A DNA stretch of 64,000 nucleotides from assembly GCA_964637835.1 (NCBI GenBank), contig CAZWYF010000011.1, positions 1-64,000 of the forward strand. Reading direction: 5' to 3'. Numbering within the stretch: position 1 is the first letter of the stretch; each line of letters opens with the position of its first letter. The stretch comes from Glo-17 sp964637835 (GTDB taxonomy: Bacteria > Krumholzibacteriota > Krumholzibacteriia > LZORAL124-64-63). Made by a program: the position numbers and the translations under genes. Under the pieces are notes generated by a model. It was not told the DNA's origin. It made no database searches and saw only the letters and a list, made by a program, of their open reading frames with translations. This document shows positions 46,060 to 57,433 of this stretch, in pieces.

Positions 46060-47855
46060 GCCGCCTCCAGCTGCTGCTGGACCACCGACAGTTCGGCCTG
46101 CAGCCCGGCCACCGCCTCTCCCCGGTCACGATAGAGATCCGGATCGGCCAGCTGGTCGTGGATCGCCTGCTGGCGGACCTCCAGCTCCTCGATCTGGCCC
46201 GGCAGCGCCTCCAGTTCCCGCTGTTCGCGCCACTTCAGGCGCCGCGGCGCCGGCGCGGTCGCCGGGCTCGCCTCGCCTCCGGCCCGGCGTCCGGTCTGCC
46301 GTCCGGTCTGCCGTCCGGCAGCCGCGTCGTCGGCGGCGCGGGGTCCCACCGAAAGGATGGCGTCCCAGCCCCCGGATTGCCGCTGCCAGTCGGCGTAGCC
46401 GCCCACGTACTCGTCCGCGCGGCCCTGGCCGTCGAGCACCAGGGTGCTGGTGACCACGTCGTCCAGGAAGCGGCGATCGTGGCTGACCAGCAGGACCGTG
46501 CCGGCGAACTCGGAGAGCAGGTCGGCCAGCAGCTCGAGGGTCTCGAGGTCGAGGTCGTTGGTGGGCTCATCGAGGACCAGCAGGTTGGCCGGGCGCGTCA
46601 GCAGGCGCGCGAGCAGCAGGCGGTTCCGCTCGCCGCCGGAGAGCGACCGCACGGGCTGGTCGCAGCGGGCGGCAGTGAAGAGGAAGTCCTGCAGGTAGCT
46701 GATGACGTGGCGCTGGCCGCCACCCACGGTGACCTTCTCCTGCCCCTCGGCCACGTTCCAGCGCACCGAGCGTCCGGGATCGAGGGTCTCGCGCAGCTGG
46801 TCGAACACCGCCACCTCGACCCCCTCGCCCAGCTCCACCTGGCCGCCGGCCGGCGGCAGGTCGCCCAGGAGGGTGCGCAGCAGGGTGGTCTTGCCCGCGC
46901 CGTTGGGGCCGATGATGCCCACGCGGTCGCCCCGCAGGACGGTCAGGTCCAGTTCCTGGCAGAGGGTGCGGCCGCCGCGCGCGACCTCCAGGCCGCGGGT
47001 GCGGATCACCAGCTTGCCCGACCGCGGCGCGTCGGTGGCCTGCAGGCGCACCTCGCCCTCGCGGCCACGGCGCCGGGCGCGATCGCGGCGCATGGCCTCC
47101 AGGCGCCGCACGCGGCCCTCGTTGCGGGTGCGGCGGGCCTTGATGCCCTGGCGCGACCAGGCCTCCTCCCGGGCCAGCTTCCGATCGAACTGGCGCTGCT
47201 GTTCCTGCTCGGTGGCCAGCAGGGCCTCCTTGCGGGCGAGCCAGGTGTCGAAGTCGCAGGTCCAGTCCACCAGCAGACCACGATCCAGCTCCACGATGCG
47301 CCGGGTCAGGCGGCGCAGCAGGGCCCGGTCGTGCGTCACCATGAGCAGCGCCCCCTGCCAGCGATCGAGCAGGTTCTCCAGCCAGGCGATGGACGGGATG
47401 TCCAGGTGGTTGGTGGGCTCGTCCAGCAGGAGCAGGTCCGGCTGCCCCACCAGGGCGCGGGCCAGCAGCACGCGCCGCTTCTGCCCGGCCGAGAGGCAGG
47501 AGGTCTCCGCGGCCGGATCCAGCTCCATGCGGGCCAGGAGCCGCTCCACGTCCAGCTCCGCCTGCCACGCCTCCGCCGCCGGGGCCCCGGCCGCCACCAC
47601 CGCGTCCACGGTCCCGGCCAGGTCGGCCGGCACGTCCTGCGGCAACAGGGCGATGCGCGCGCCCCGGGCCACCACCCGTTCCCCGGCATCGGCCGCACGC
47701 AGCCCGGCGATCAGCTCCAGCAGGCTGGTCTTGCCCGTGCCATTGCGGCCGATGAGGCTCACCCGTTCCCCGGCTTCCAGGCGCAGATCCACCCCCGCGA
47801 GCAGTTCGGGGCCGCCGCAGGCCAGGTGCACGTCGCGGAGTTCCAGCAGGGCCAT
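46014..47855 (-). CDS. uup: ABC-F family ATPase, Uup-like
   Basis: A 613-residue soluble protein with two ABC cassettes and no membrane domain. First: LIGRNGTGKTS, signature SAGQKRRVLLARAL, Walker B LLLLDEPTNHLD. Second: IIGPNGAGKTT, signature LSGGERNRLLLARLL, LVLDEPTNDLD. An interdomain linker (about 225-300, with REEAWSRQGIKARRTRNEGR) is typical of Uup/YheS relatives. The C-terminal 75 residues are a coiled coil (REQRELEALPGQIEELE ... AAYQRWAELED), which in Uup binds DNA. ABC-F proteins act on ribosomes; Uup also affects transposon excision and replication. The ATG at 47855 follows GAGGAG. Confidence 0.92.
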   Translation of the reverse strand: MALLELRDVHLACGGPELLAGVDLRLEAGERVSLIGRNGTGKTSLLELIAGLRAADAGERVVARGARIALLPQDVPADLAGTVDAVVAAGAPAAEAWQAELDVERLLARMELDPAAETSCLSAGQKRRVLLARALVGQPDLLLLDEPTNHLDIPSIAWLENLLDRWQGALLMVTHDRALLRRLTRRIVELDRGLLVDWTCDFDTWLARKEALLATEQEQQRQFDRKLAREEAWSRQGIKARRTRNEGRVRRLEAMRRDRARRRGREGEVRLQATDAPRSGKLVIRTRGLEVARGGRTLCQELDLTVLRGDRVGIIGPNGAGKTTLLRTLLGDLPPAGGQVELGEGVEVAVFDQLRETLDPGRSVRWNVAEGQEKVTVGGGQRHVISYLQDFLFTAARCDQPVRSLSGGERNRLLLARLLTRPANLLVLDEPTNDLDLETLELLADLLSEFAGTVLLVSHDRRFLDDVVTSTLVLDGQGRADEYVGGYADWQRQSGGWDAILSVGPRAADDAAAGRQTGRQTGRRAGGEASPATAPAPRRLKWREQRELEALPGQIEELEVRQQAIHDQLADPDLYRDRGEAVAGLQAELSVVQQQLEAAYQRWAELEDIAGSS

Positions 47856-47981
47856 GATCGCTCCTCACCCGGAGTGCGGGTTTCCCTCAAGTTCCTGGCG
47901 AACCGGTACGATAAGACCAGCAGACGACGGTGGAAAGCGACACCCCGCCGATCGCCCCAACGCCCGGTCAGGAACGGCATC

Positions 47982-49415
47982 ATGTCCGACCCGTCCAGCA
48001 CCACCCAGGCCGAGGCTCCTGCGGACTTCGCGCTGCGGCTGAGCAGCGACAAGCTCGCCGTCCTCGTCAGTGCGCCCGACCCCCACGACAACATCCCCGC
48101 CCTCGCGGCGCGCATCGCGCGCGAACTGCCTCCCTGCGAGCTCGCGGTGGAGGTGGGCGAGGACATCCTGCGGGAGCTGCTCGCGCAGGCCTGCGAGCCC
48201 GGCGAGCACCTGGTGGAATTCCCCCTGCTCACCGGCCAGCCCCCGGAGCTGCCGCGGGACGGGGAGATCGTCTGGCAGGACGACTACTTCGCCGAGGGCT
48301 TCGCCGTGGACGAGGAGACCGGCCGGGTCAACTACTGGGAGCGCGCCGAGCGCCGCGCCGTCACCGAGGGGCAGCTCCTGGCCGAGCTGCTCCTGCCGCT
48401 GGAGGGCACGCCGGGCCGCACCCTGCAGGACAGCGAGATCCCCGTGCCCAAGCCGAAGGCGGCGCGCCTGAGGGCCGGCAAGGGCGTGCGCACCGAGGAG
48501 AAGGACGACCGTGTCCTCTATCACGCCGAGGTCAGCGGGCGCATCCAGCTCAAGGACGGCACCGTGACCGTGGACGACGTCTACCAGATCCGCGGCGACG
48601 TGGGCCTGGAGACCGGCAACATCCACCACAGCGGCGCGGTGCTGATCCAGGGCGACGTCAAGGAGGGCGCCCGGATCGAGACCGATGGCGACGTGATGAT
48701 CAAGGGCATGGTCGAGCCGGCGGACATCGTCTGCGGCGGCAGCCTCACCGTCGGTGGTGGCATCCTCGGCGACCAGGAGCATCGGCTCGAGGTGGGCGGC
48801 AACCTGCACGCCCGCTACCTGAACGAGGTCCGGGTCCGCTGCGGCGGCGACGTGAACATCGTCGGCCAGATCGATCACTCCCAGGTGGAGGCCGGCGGCA
48901 AGGTGTCCGCGCCGCGCGGGCGCATCGCCGGCGGCAGCGTCCGGGCCTTCAAGGGCATCCAGGTGGGCCAGGCGGGCGCGCGCGGCTCCACCGGCACGGT
49001 GCTCGCCGCCGGCACCGACTGGCGCCGCGACGAGGCCGTCAAGGCGCGCCGGGAGCGTCTGGGCCGGCTCCAGGAGGCGCGGGAGAAGCTGCAAGGGCCC
49101 GTGAGCCAGCTCCTGGCCCTGGGCCGGCTGGATGCGGCGCAGACCGAGCTGCTGGGCAAGCTCCGGGCCAAGCAGGCCCAGATCGAGGCTGCCATGCGGG
49201 CGGAGAGCGAGGCGGCGGAGACCGAGGCCGAGACGGCCGGGCGGGAGGGCGTCCAGGAGGTCGCCGTGCTGGCCGAGCTGTGGTCGGGCGTGACCTTCCG
49301 ACTCGGCGCCGCGGCCCTCAGGAGCGACCGCAGCTTCGAGATGCCCCGCCTCGTGGCCCTCCGGCGCGACAAGGTGCGCATCCTGCCCATGGGCCAGCTC
49401 AACGCCCCCGAATAG
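47982..49415 (+). CDS. FapA/DUF342 polymerising protein
   Basis: A 477-residue cytoplasmic protein of the DUF342/FapA family (flagellar assembly protein A in some bacteria). Its pattern is a variable N-terminal part, then a right-handed beta-helix: GRIQLKDGTVTVDDVYQIRGDVGLETGNIHHSGAVLIQGDVKEGARIETDGDVMIKGMVEPADI, followed by GGDVNIVGQIDHSQVEAGGKVSAPRGRIAGG and FKGIQVGQAGARGSTGTVL. A C-terminal coiled coil (about 350-430) and a short beta end (ILPMGQLN) complete it. Function outside flagellar systems is unclear; no flagellar gene is near, but a chemoreceptor gene is 2 kb upstream. TCAGGAA precedes the ATG. Confidence 0.85.
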   Translation: MSDPSSTTQAEAPADFALRLSSDKLAVLVSAPDPHDNIPALAARIARELPPCELAVEVGEDILRELLAQACEPGEHLVEFPLLTGQPPELPRDGEIVWQDDYFAEGFAVDEETGRVNYWERAERRAVTEGQLLAELLLPLEGTPGRTLQDSEIPVPKPKAARLRAGKGVRTEEKDDRVLYHAEVSGRIQLKDGTVTVDDVYQIRGDVGLETGNIHHSGAVLIQGDVKEGARIETDGDVMIKGMVEPADIVCGGSLTVGGGILGDQEHRLEVGGNLHARYLNEVRVRCGGDVNIVGQIDHSQVEAGGKVSAPRGRIAGGSVRAFKGIQVGQAGARGSTGTVLAAGTDWRRDEAVKARRERLGRLQEAREKLQGPVSQLLALGRLDAAQTELLGKLRAKQAQIEAAMRAESEAAETEAETAGREGVQEVAVLAELWSGVTFRLGAAALRSDRSFEMPRLVALRRDKVRILPMGQLNAPE

Positions 49416-49485
49416 CGAGCGGACCACCGGGACCTGGCCGTTCCGTCACATCGGCGCCGGTCTATCCCCGGCCCTCGGCCTGCCG

Positions 49486-50484
49486 CTACGGCAAGGCGGG
49501 GCGCCGGAGCAGCCCCTGTCGCCAGCGCTCCGGCCAGGCTCCCTCGCCATGGGCGGCGCCGAGCAGCGCACCGAGCACGGCGCCACGGTGGCAATTGTCG
49601 CCCCCCGCCATGGTGTTGGCCACCAGGGCCTCTTCCGGGCGGCCGGCATACTTCCAGGCCAGATGGAACACCGCCGGCACGGCCTCGTCCACGTAGCACG
49701 CCGGCGAGACGCGGCGGCCGATCACCTCGAGGTCGTCCAGGCGTGACCAGGCGGCGAGGTCGTGGACGTGGAGCGGATTGCCGCCGGTGGTGCGGGCGGC
49801 CGCCAGGGACTCGCGCAGGTCCGCGCCGGCGAGGACGGGCTGCAGCACGTCGGCCACGGCGTCGAGGGCCTGGCCCATGCGCTCGCCCCGGTGTGTGAGC
49901 TCGCGATGCTCGTGGGCCGCGGCCCGCCCGAGCTCGGGCGCGTCGTGATGGAAGAGCAGCAGCGCCACCGGGCCGGCCAGGCCGCCGATGTGCTTCTCCG
50001 CCGCCGCGCAGTCGCGCAGCGCGTAGCCCTGGGCCCGCCGGTCGAAGAAGGCGCGCAGCCACTCCTCGGCGTAGGTATCGCGATGGCTGCCAGGGTGGCG
50101 CAGGTAGGCGATCATGCGCTCGAGGTAGCGGTCGGGGTCGTAGCGGCCGTCCTCGGCCAGGGTCTGCAGCAGCACGTGGACCAGCTGCAGGTTCAGGGTG
50201 TTCTCCCCCGCCTGCAGGTGCTGGTGGTAGTGGATGCCGGCCTGGCCCCAGTACCGCGCCTGGTCGTGGAGGATGTCGGCGTCGGGATTGCGCGGCGCGT
50301 AGCGCGAGCGGTGGAGGATGCTGCCCGGATGCGGGTTGCGCGGCGCCAGGTAGTCGCGCACCACGCCGTAGTCGCGACGCAGCGCGGCACGGTCGTAGTA
50401 CCAGTGCACGGGCATGGCCAGCGCGTCGGCGATCATCAGCCCCTGCAGCGCGCTCTCGGCTCGTTCGCGGCTGGTCCGCGGCAT
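49486..50484 (-). CDS. ADP-ribosylglycohydrolase-family protein
   Basis: A 332-residue all-helical protein of the ADP-ribosylglycohydrolase/J1-crystallin family. The N-terminal GLMIADALAMPVHWYYD (about 15-31) corresponds to the first conserved helix, where enzymes have GDALGxPxE; it lacks the usual metal-binding Glu/Asp pair here (MPVHW). The C-terminal NTMAGGDNCHRGAVLGALLGA (about 291-311) corresponds to the GGDTDTxAAxxGAxxGA metal site; Asp of GGD is kept but the next Asp is Cys-His. The altered metal ligands match J1-crystallin-like members and make hydrolase activity uncertain. GGGAGG lies 7 nt before the ATG. Its stop is 70 nt from the convergent fapA-like gene. Confidence 0.78.
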   Translation of the reverse strand: MPRTSRERAESALQGLMIADALAMPVHWYYDRAALRRDYGVVRDYLAPRNPHPGSILHRSRYAPRNPDADILHDQARYWGQAGIHYHQHLQAGENTLNLQLVHVLLQTLAEDGRYDPDRYLERMIAYLRHPGSHRDTYAEEWLRAFFDRRAQGYALRDCAAAEKHIGGLAGPVALLLFHHDAPELGRAAAHEHRELTHRGERMGQALDAVADVLQPVLAGADLRESLAAARTTGGNPLHVHDLAAWSRLDDLEVIGRRVSPACYVDEAVPAVFHLAWKYAGRPEEALVANTMAGGDNCHRGAVLGALLGAAHGEGAWPERWRQGLLRRPALP

Positions 50485-50503
50485 GGCAGCGCCTCCCGGC
50501 GGC

Positions 50504-52105
50504 TCAGCTCAGCTTCAGCGGTGCGCCGGGGCCCACCGGCAGGCCGAGGCTGAACCAGATGATCAGCAGGACGGTCCAGACCAGGAAGAACACCACGGAG
50601 TAGGGCAGCATGGTGGCCACCACCGTGCCGATGCCCGCATCCTTCTCGTAGCGCTTCATGAAGGCCACGATGAGCGGGAAGTACGACATCAGCGGGGAGA
50701 TCACGTTGGTGACGCTGTCGCCCACGCGATAGGTGACCTGCACCAGCTCCGGCGAGTATCCCAGGAGCATGAACATGGGGATGAACACCGGCGCCATGAT
50801 GGCCCACTTGGCCGAGGCCGAGCCCATGACCAGGTTGATCAGGGCCGACAGCAGGACGAACGAGATCATCAGCGGCGCGTCGCCCAGGCCGGCCGCCTGC
50901 AGCCCCTCGGCCCCACGGACGGCGAAGATGAGTCCCAGGTTGGTCCACTTGAAATAGGCCACGAACTGGGCGGCGAAGAAGCAGAGCACGATGTACACGC
51001 CCAGGGTCTCCATGCTCTTGCCCATGCCCTCGATCACGTCGCTGTCGCTGCGGAGCGTGCGGGCGCCCTTGCCGTAGGCGATGCCCAGGATCCCGGCGCC
51101 CAGGAAGATGAAGGCCACGATGCCGCCCGTGAACGGCGAGCGGAGCAGGTCGCCGGTCTGCGGATCGCGCAGGAAGCCGTCGGCGGGGACGGTGCCCGCG
51201 ACCAGGAAGATGGTCATGGCCACGCTGGCGATCAGCGCCCAGCGCAGGCCGCGTTTCTCGTCCGCACTGAGGCCCTCGAGGCTGGGCCCGCCGCCGTCGT
51301 CGGCCGCCGTTCCGCCACCATCGCTCATGCCCACCAGCGCCTCGCCGGTGTAGGTGCCCAGGCGCGGGATCACGATCTTCTCGGTGACCCAGGTCCCCGC
51401 GGCCGCGATGAAGAAGGTGGACGCGAAGAGGAAGTACCAGTTGCAGGTGGGGTTCACCAGGTACGCCGGGTCGATGATCCTCGCCGCCTCCTCCGACAGG
51501 CCGGCCAGCAGCGGGTCCACCGTGCCCAGCAGGAGATTGGCGCTGTATCCCCCCGAGACGCCGGCGAACGCCGCCGCCATGCCGGCGATGGGATGGCGGC
51601 CCACCGCCTGGAAGATGATGGCGCCCAGGGGCACCAGCAGCACGTACCCCACCTCGCTGGCGGTGTTCGAGAGGATGCCCGCGAACACGATCAGGAAGGT
51701 GAGCAGACCGCGCGGCGCCGAGAGCACCAGCAGCCGCAGCGCGGCGCCGATCAGGCCGCTGCGCTCGGCGATGCCGATGCCCAGCATGGAGACGAGCACC
51801 GTGCCGAGGGGGGCGAAGTCGGTGAAGTTGGTCACCATCTCGGTGAGGATGCGGTGCAGGCCGTGCAGGCTGAGCAGACTCACCGGCCGGATGGTCTCCC
51901 CGGTGCCCGGGTGCACGGCGTCGATGCCGATGGCGGCGAAGACGCCGGAGATCACCACCACCAGGCCCGCGAGGCCGGCGAAGAGGGTGGCCGGATGGGG
52001 CAGGGCGTTGCCGACGCGCTCGATGGCGCCGAGGAAGCTGGCGATCAGGCGCTGGCCGCGGCCGGCGGGCCCCTCCTGGGACTCGGGGGTCGGTTGGTCG
52101 GTCAT
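50504..52105 (-). CDS. abgT: AbgT-family transporter
   Basis: A 533-residue inner-membrane carrier with about 11-12 helices, normal for the AbgT family (p-aminobenzoyl-glutamate import in E. coli, sulfonamide efflux in others). It has the characteristic VGNALPHPATLFAGLAGLVVV start (residues 32-52), LLTFLIVFAGILSNTASEVGYVLLVPL and PTCNWYFLFASTF, and near the end MGSASAKWAIMAPVFIPMFMLLGYSPE with VTNVISPLMSYFPLIVAF, the second hairpin. Its direction and substrate cannot be read. It lies 19 nt upstream of the ADP-ribosylglycohydrolase-like gene, which suggests an operon. Confidence 0.93.
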   Translation of the reverse strand: MTDQPTPESQEGPAGRGQRLIASFLGAIERVGNALPHPATLFAGLAGLVVVISGVFAAIGIDAVHPGTGETIRPVSLLSLHGLHRILTEMVTNFTDFAPLGTVLVSMLGIGIAERSGLIGAALRLLVLSAPRGLLTFLIVFAGILSNTASEVGYVLLVPLGAIIFQAVGRHPIAGMAAAFAGVSGGYSANLLLGTVDPLLAGLSEEAARIIDPAYLVNPTCNWYFLFASTFFIAAAGTWVTEKIVIPRLGTYTGEALVGMSDGGGTAADDGGGPSLEGLSADEKRGLRWALIASVAMTIFLVAGTVPADGFLRDPQTGDLLRSPFTGGIVAFIFLGAGILGIAYGKGARTLRSDSDVIEGMGKSMETLGVYIVLCFFAAQFVAYFKWTNLGLIFAVRGAEGLQAAGLGDAPLMISFVLLSALINLVMGSASAKWAIMAPVFIPMFMLLGYSPELVQVTYRVGDSVTNVISPLMSYFPLIVAFMKRYEKDAGIGTVVATMLPYSVVFFLVWTVLLIIWFSLGLPVGPGAPLKLS

Positions 52106-52194
52106 GTGGTCGTCCTGGAGATGGTGTGGGGGCCGGATGATGAATGCCTGATAGTCTAGAAGGGATTTTCAGGATCGCGACCCCGGACCACGGA

Positions 52195-53697
52195 TCAGTG
52201 CCGGGGCAGGGCGGCCGCGATGGCGTCGCAGACGGTCTCGAGCACCTTGATGCGGGCGAAGCGCTTGCTGTTGCTCTCGACGACGGTCCACGGGGCCTGC
52301 GGCGTGGAGGTGCGGAAGAGCATCTCCTCCACCGCCAGGGTGTACTGGTCCCGCTTCTCGCGATTGCGCCAGTCCTCCTCGCCCATCTTCCACCGCTTGT
52401 GCGGCGTGGCCTCGCGCGCCTGGAAGCGGCGCAGCTGCTCGTCGGCGTCGATGTGCAGCCAGAATTTCCGCAGCACGGCGCCGAAGTCCGTCAGGTGCTG
52501 CTCCATCTCGTTGATCTCCCGGAAGGCCCGGCGCCACTCCGCCTCGCGGCAGAAGCCCTCGATGCGTTCGACCATCACCCGCCCGTACCAGCTGCGGTCG
52601 AAGATGGTCACGTGGCCCGCCTTCGGCATCCTGAGCCAGAACCGCCGCAGGTAGTGGTGCGCCAGCTCCTCCTCGCTGGGCGCGCTCACCGGGACCACCT
52701 CGTAGCCCCGGGGGTCGAGGGTGCGCACCAGCCGCCGGATGTTGCCGCCCTTGCCCGCCGCATCCCAGCCCTGGTAGACGATCACCACCGGGATGCGGTG
52801 GCGGTAGATCTGGTGGCCGAGCTCGTGGATGCGGTCCTGCAGCACGTCGAGCTGCTCACGGTATTCCTCCGCCGCCAGGTCCTGCGACAGGTCCACCTGG
52901 TCGAGGACGGTCGAGCGCAGCGGCTCCGGCAGCGGCCGCGGCGGGGTCACCGACGGCACCGCCTCGGCGCGGGCCCGGGCGGCGCCGATGCCGCGCTCGA
53001 GGGCGGCGGCCACGGTCTCGCCGATCTTCAGGGCCGCGAAGCGCCGGTCGGTGGCCTCGACCACCGTCCAGGGCGCGTGGTCGGTGTCGGTCTCGGCCAG
53101 CATCTCCTCCACCAGCATCCGGTAGCGGTGGTAATGCCGGTTCTGCTTGCGGTCGTAGCGGGTCACCCGCCAGGCCGTGGCCTCGCTGGCCCGCAGCTTC
53201 TTCTGCCGCTTCTTCTGCTCCTTGCGCGAGATGTGCAGGAAGAACTTGACGATCACCGCGCCGTCGTCGGCCAGCTGGCGCTCGAAGTTGCGGATGTCGG
53301 CGAAGGTCGGCGGCACGTCGGCGGGGTCGAGCTCGCCGGTGAAGCGCTCGCTCAGCACCCGGCCGTACCAGCTGCGATCGAAGATGGCCATGCGGCCACG
53401 GGCCGGCGTCCGGCGCCAGAAGCGCCACAGGAAGGGGCGCATGGCCTCCTCCTCGCCGGGCTGCTTGGTGGTGGTGACGGTGAAACCGCGGGGATCGAGC
53501 GGCAGGATCAGCTGATTGATCTGCGTCCCCTTGCCGGCGGCGCCCCAGCCCTGGAACACGACGATCACCGGCACGCCCAGGGCCTGGGCCTCGCGCTGGA
53601 GCTCGCCCAGGCGGATCTCCAGGTCCTCACGCAGGGGCCGGTAGATGTCGCGGGCGATGCGGCGATCGAGATCCAGCGTGTCGAGCATGTTCGGCAT
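52195..53697 (-). CDS. ppk2: Two-domain polyphosphate kinase 2 (polyphosphate:AMP phosphotransferase type)
   Basis: 500 residues with two fused PPK2 domains. Each has a Walker A (GWGAAGKGTQ near 50-59; GWDAAGKGGN near 320) and a Walker-B/lid FDRSWYGRV, so both phosphate sites look intact. Two-domain enzymes are class II PPK2 and use polyphosphate to phosphorylate AMP to ADP. The ATG at 53697 is chosen because the candidate -10 (53730-53735) would start RNA near 53723, excluding an in-frame ATG at 53739; ATG 53688 is also possible. An abgT gene lies 89 nt downstream. A pyrophosphatase pump elsewhere in the window suggests broader phosphate-energy use. Confidence 0.9.
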   Translation of the reverse strand: MPNMLDTLDLDRRIARDIYRPLREDLEIRLGELQREAQALGVPVIVVFQGWGAAGKGTQINQLILPLDPRGFTVTTTKQPGEEEAMRPFLWRFWRRTPARGRMAIFDRSWYGRVLSERFTGELDPADVPPTFADIRNFERQLADDGAVIVKFFLHISRKEQKKRQKKLRASEATAWRVTRYDRKQNRHYHRYRMLVEEMLAETDTDHAPWTVVEATDRRFAALKIGETVAAALERGIGAARARAEAVPSVTPPRPLPEPLRSTVLDQVDLSQDLAAEEYREQLDVLQDRIHELGHQIYRHRIPVVIVYQGWDAAGKGGNIRRLVRTLDPRGYEVVPVSAPSEEELAHHYLRRFWLRMPKAGHVTIFDRSWYGRVMVERIEGFCREAEWRRAFREINEMEQHLTDFGAVLRKFWLHIDADEQLRRFQAREATPHKRWKMGEEDWRNREKRDQYTLAVEEMLFRTSTPQAPWTVVESNSKRFARIKVLETVCDAIAAALPRH

Positions 53698-53729
53698 CCC
53701 GGGTCGGGGGCGGTCGGACGGCGTCCCCG

Positions 53730-53758
53730 ACCGTAGCATGGACCGTGCCGGCCGCCAA
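53730..53758 (-). promoter_or_regulatory. Promoter of ppk2
   Basis: TTGGCG (53753-53758), 17 nt, TACGGT (53730-53735); the -10 is identical to that of the C1 peptidase. It overlaps an in-frame ATG at 53739, which argues against that ATG as start. Confidence 0.5.
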
Positions 53759-53771
53759 GCCGCGCCACGAC

Positions 53772-53800
53772 TTGCCCGGGCGCCGCCACGACGCCATCAT
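53772..53800 (+). promoter_or_regulatory. Candidate tex promoter
   Basis: TTGCCC (53772-53777), 17 nt, CATCAT (53795-53800), 74 nt before the ATG at 53874; divergent from the ppk2 promoter. Confidence 0.4.
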
Positions 53801-53873
53801 TGCCCCGCCGCGCGCCCCGTGCGCCCCGTGCGCCCGAGGATGGATCCGCTGGACCCCCGCCGCGAGGAACGCC

Positions 53874-56042
<2,169 letters not shown>

Positions 56043-56081
56043 GATCCACGGCCGCGGCGGTCAGGACCGGCTGGCCGCCGG

Positions 56082-57347
56082 TCAGGCCGGCGTGGCGGCG
56101 TAGCCCAGGGTGCTGACCGCACCGGCGAGGGCGGCGGCGTCCAGGGCGTCGCCGGTGACGCGGGCGGTGCCGTCGCCCAGCGAGACCTCCACCTCGCGGA
56201 CGCCCGGCTGCTCGCGCAGGGTGCGCTCGACGCTGGCCGTGCAGTGGCTGCAATTCATGCCCTCGACCTTCAGGTCCACGGTCTGCATGGCGATCTCCTC
56301 CAGGGGGTCGACGGGGGTGTCGTCGCAGCCGCAACCGGCGGTGGCGCGGCGGCGGGGCCGGTACGCCCAGAGCATCACGAGCACCAGCGCGCCGGCCCAG
56401 AAGTGATCCAGCCAGCCGATGCTCTCGTGGTCGTGGCCGGTGTGGAGCATGGGCACGCGCAGGTCGAAGCCACCGGCCAGCGCATCGAGGAGCAGGCCGG
56501 CGCCGAACGCGCTCAGGCCGACGGTGGCCAGGTAGATGATGGTGGTCTTGCGTCCCAGCACCTTGAGCAGCGTGGTGACGGTGGCCGCGTTGGTGGCCGG
56601 GCCGGCGATGAGGAAGGCCAGCGCCGCGCCGGGCGAGACGCCGGCATGAATGAAGCCCGCGGCCAGCGGGACCGACCCCGTGGCGCAGACGTAGAGCGGA
56701 ATCCCCACCACGATCATGACCAGCACCGGCAGCACGCCGCCACCGAGCAGGCCGCCCAGGGAGCCGGCAGGCACCACGGCGGAGATGAGCGCGGCCAGCA
56801 GCAGGCCGATGATCAGCGCGGTGCCGATGTCCCGCGGCAGGGCCTCGAACCCGTAGCTCAGGGCGGCCCGCAGGCGGCCGCCCCGCAGGTCCGGCCCGCT
56901 GCCGGCTGGCGGGGCGGCCTTCATCTCGGCCGCCGACTGCGTGGCCTGTACCATGCTGCCGCCGAGCACCCCGGTGACCAGGGCGGCGAGGGGCCGGAAC
57001 ACGGCGAAGAACGGGCCCATGAGCGCACCGGTGACGGCGATGGAATCCACGCCGGTCTGGGGCGTGGAGATCAGGAACGACGTCGTGGCCGCCGGACTGG
57101 CGCCGTGCCGCCGGAGGCTGGCCGCCACCGGGATCACGCCGCAGGAACACAGCGGCAGCGGCACGCCGAAGATGGCCGCCTTCCAGACGGGAGCGTGGCC
57201 ACCACCGCCCAGGTGCCGTTCCAGCCACCGGGCCGAGACGTAGACCGAGAGCAGGCCGGCCACCAGGAAGCCCAGCAGCAGCCAGGGAGCCATCTGGGCG
57301 GTGACCAGCCAGAGGGCCGCGAAGAAGTCACTCAGGAAGCTCAGCAT
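56082..57347 (-). CDS. SO_0444-type metal efflux permease with C-terminal HMA domain
   Basis: 421 residues. The first 340 are a YraQ/ArsP-like permease of about 8-10 helices with the family signature PLCSCGVIPVAASLRRHGAS and FLISTPQTGVDS, then AGPATNAATVTTL and a helix pair before the tail. The last 65 residues are a heavy-metal-associated domain with the CxxC metal site (VEGMNCSHCTASVERTL). A short Cys motif, GCGCDD, lies in the linker. This combination matches the SO_0444-family proposed Cu/Zn exporters. The ATG at 57347 has only a weak ribosome site. An Fe-S membrane protein is 86 nt upstream. Confidence 0.85.
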   Translation of the reverse strand: MLSFLSDFFAALWLVTAQMAPWLLLGFLVAGLLSVYVSARWLERHLGGGGHAPVWKAAIFGVPLPLCSCGVIPVAASLRRHGASPAATTSFLISTPQTGVDSIAVTGALMGPFFAVFRPLAALVTGVLGGSMVQATQSAAEMKAAPPAGSGPDLRGGRLRAALSYGFEALPRDIGTALIIGLLLAALISAVVPAGSLGGLLGGGVLPVLVMIVVGIPLYVCATGSVPLAAGFIHAGVSPGAALAFLIAGPATNAATVTTLLKVLGRKTTIIYLATVGLSAFGAGLLLDALAGGFDLRVPMLHTGHDHESIGWLDHFWAGALVLVMLWAYRPRRRATAGCGCDDTPVDPLEEIAMQTVDLKVEGMNCSHCTASVERTLREQPGVREVEVSLGDGTARVTGDALDAAALAGAVSTLGYAATPA

Positions 57348-57433
57348 TCCATGATCCACCGGGTAGGGTCCTGGTTCGCGCTGGCCGCGGCCGGCCGGGC
57401 TGACGACCGGGCCGACGCACGGCGCCCCAGCGC

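Noticed and set aside
46285..46322. Direct repeats CCGGTCTGCCGT in the ABC-F gene and similar short repeats near 36305-36328 and 14590-14610
   Set aside because: Short in-frame tandem repeats in linkers; consistent with slippage in GC-rich DNA, no sign of a mobile element.
53737..53739. ATG at 53739 as ppk2 start
   Set aside because: It sits just upstream of the likely transcription start given by TTGGCG-17-TACGGT, and no Shine-Dalgarno precedes it.
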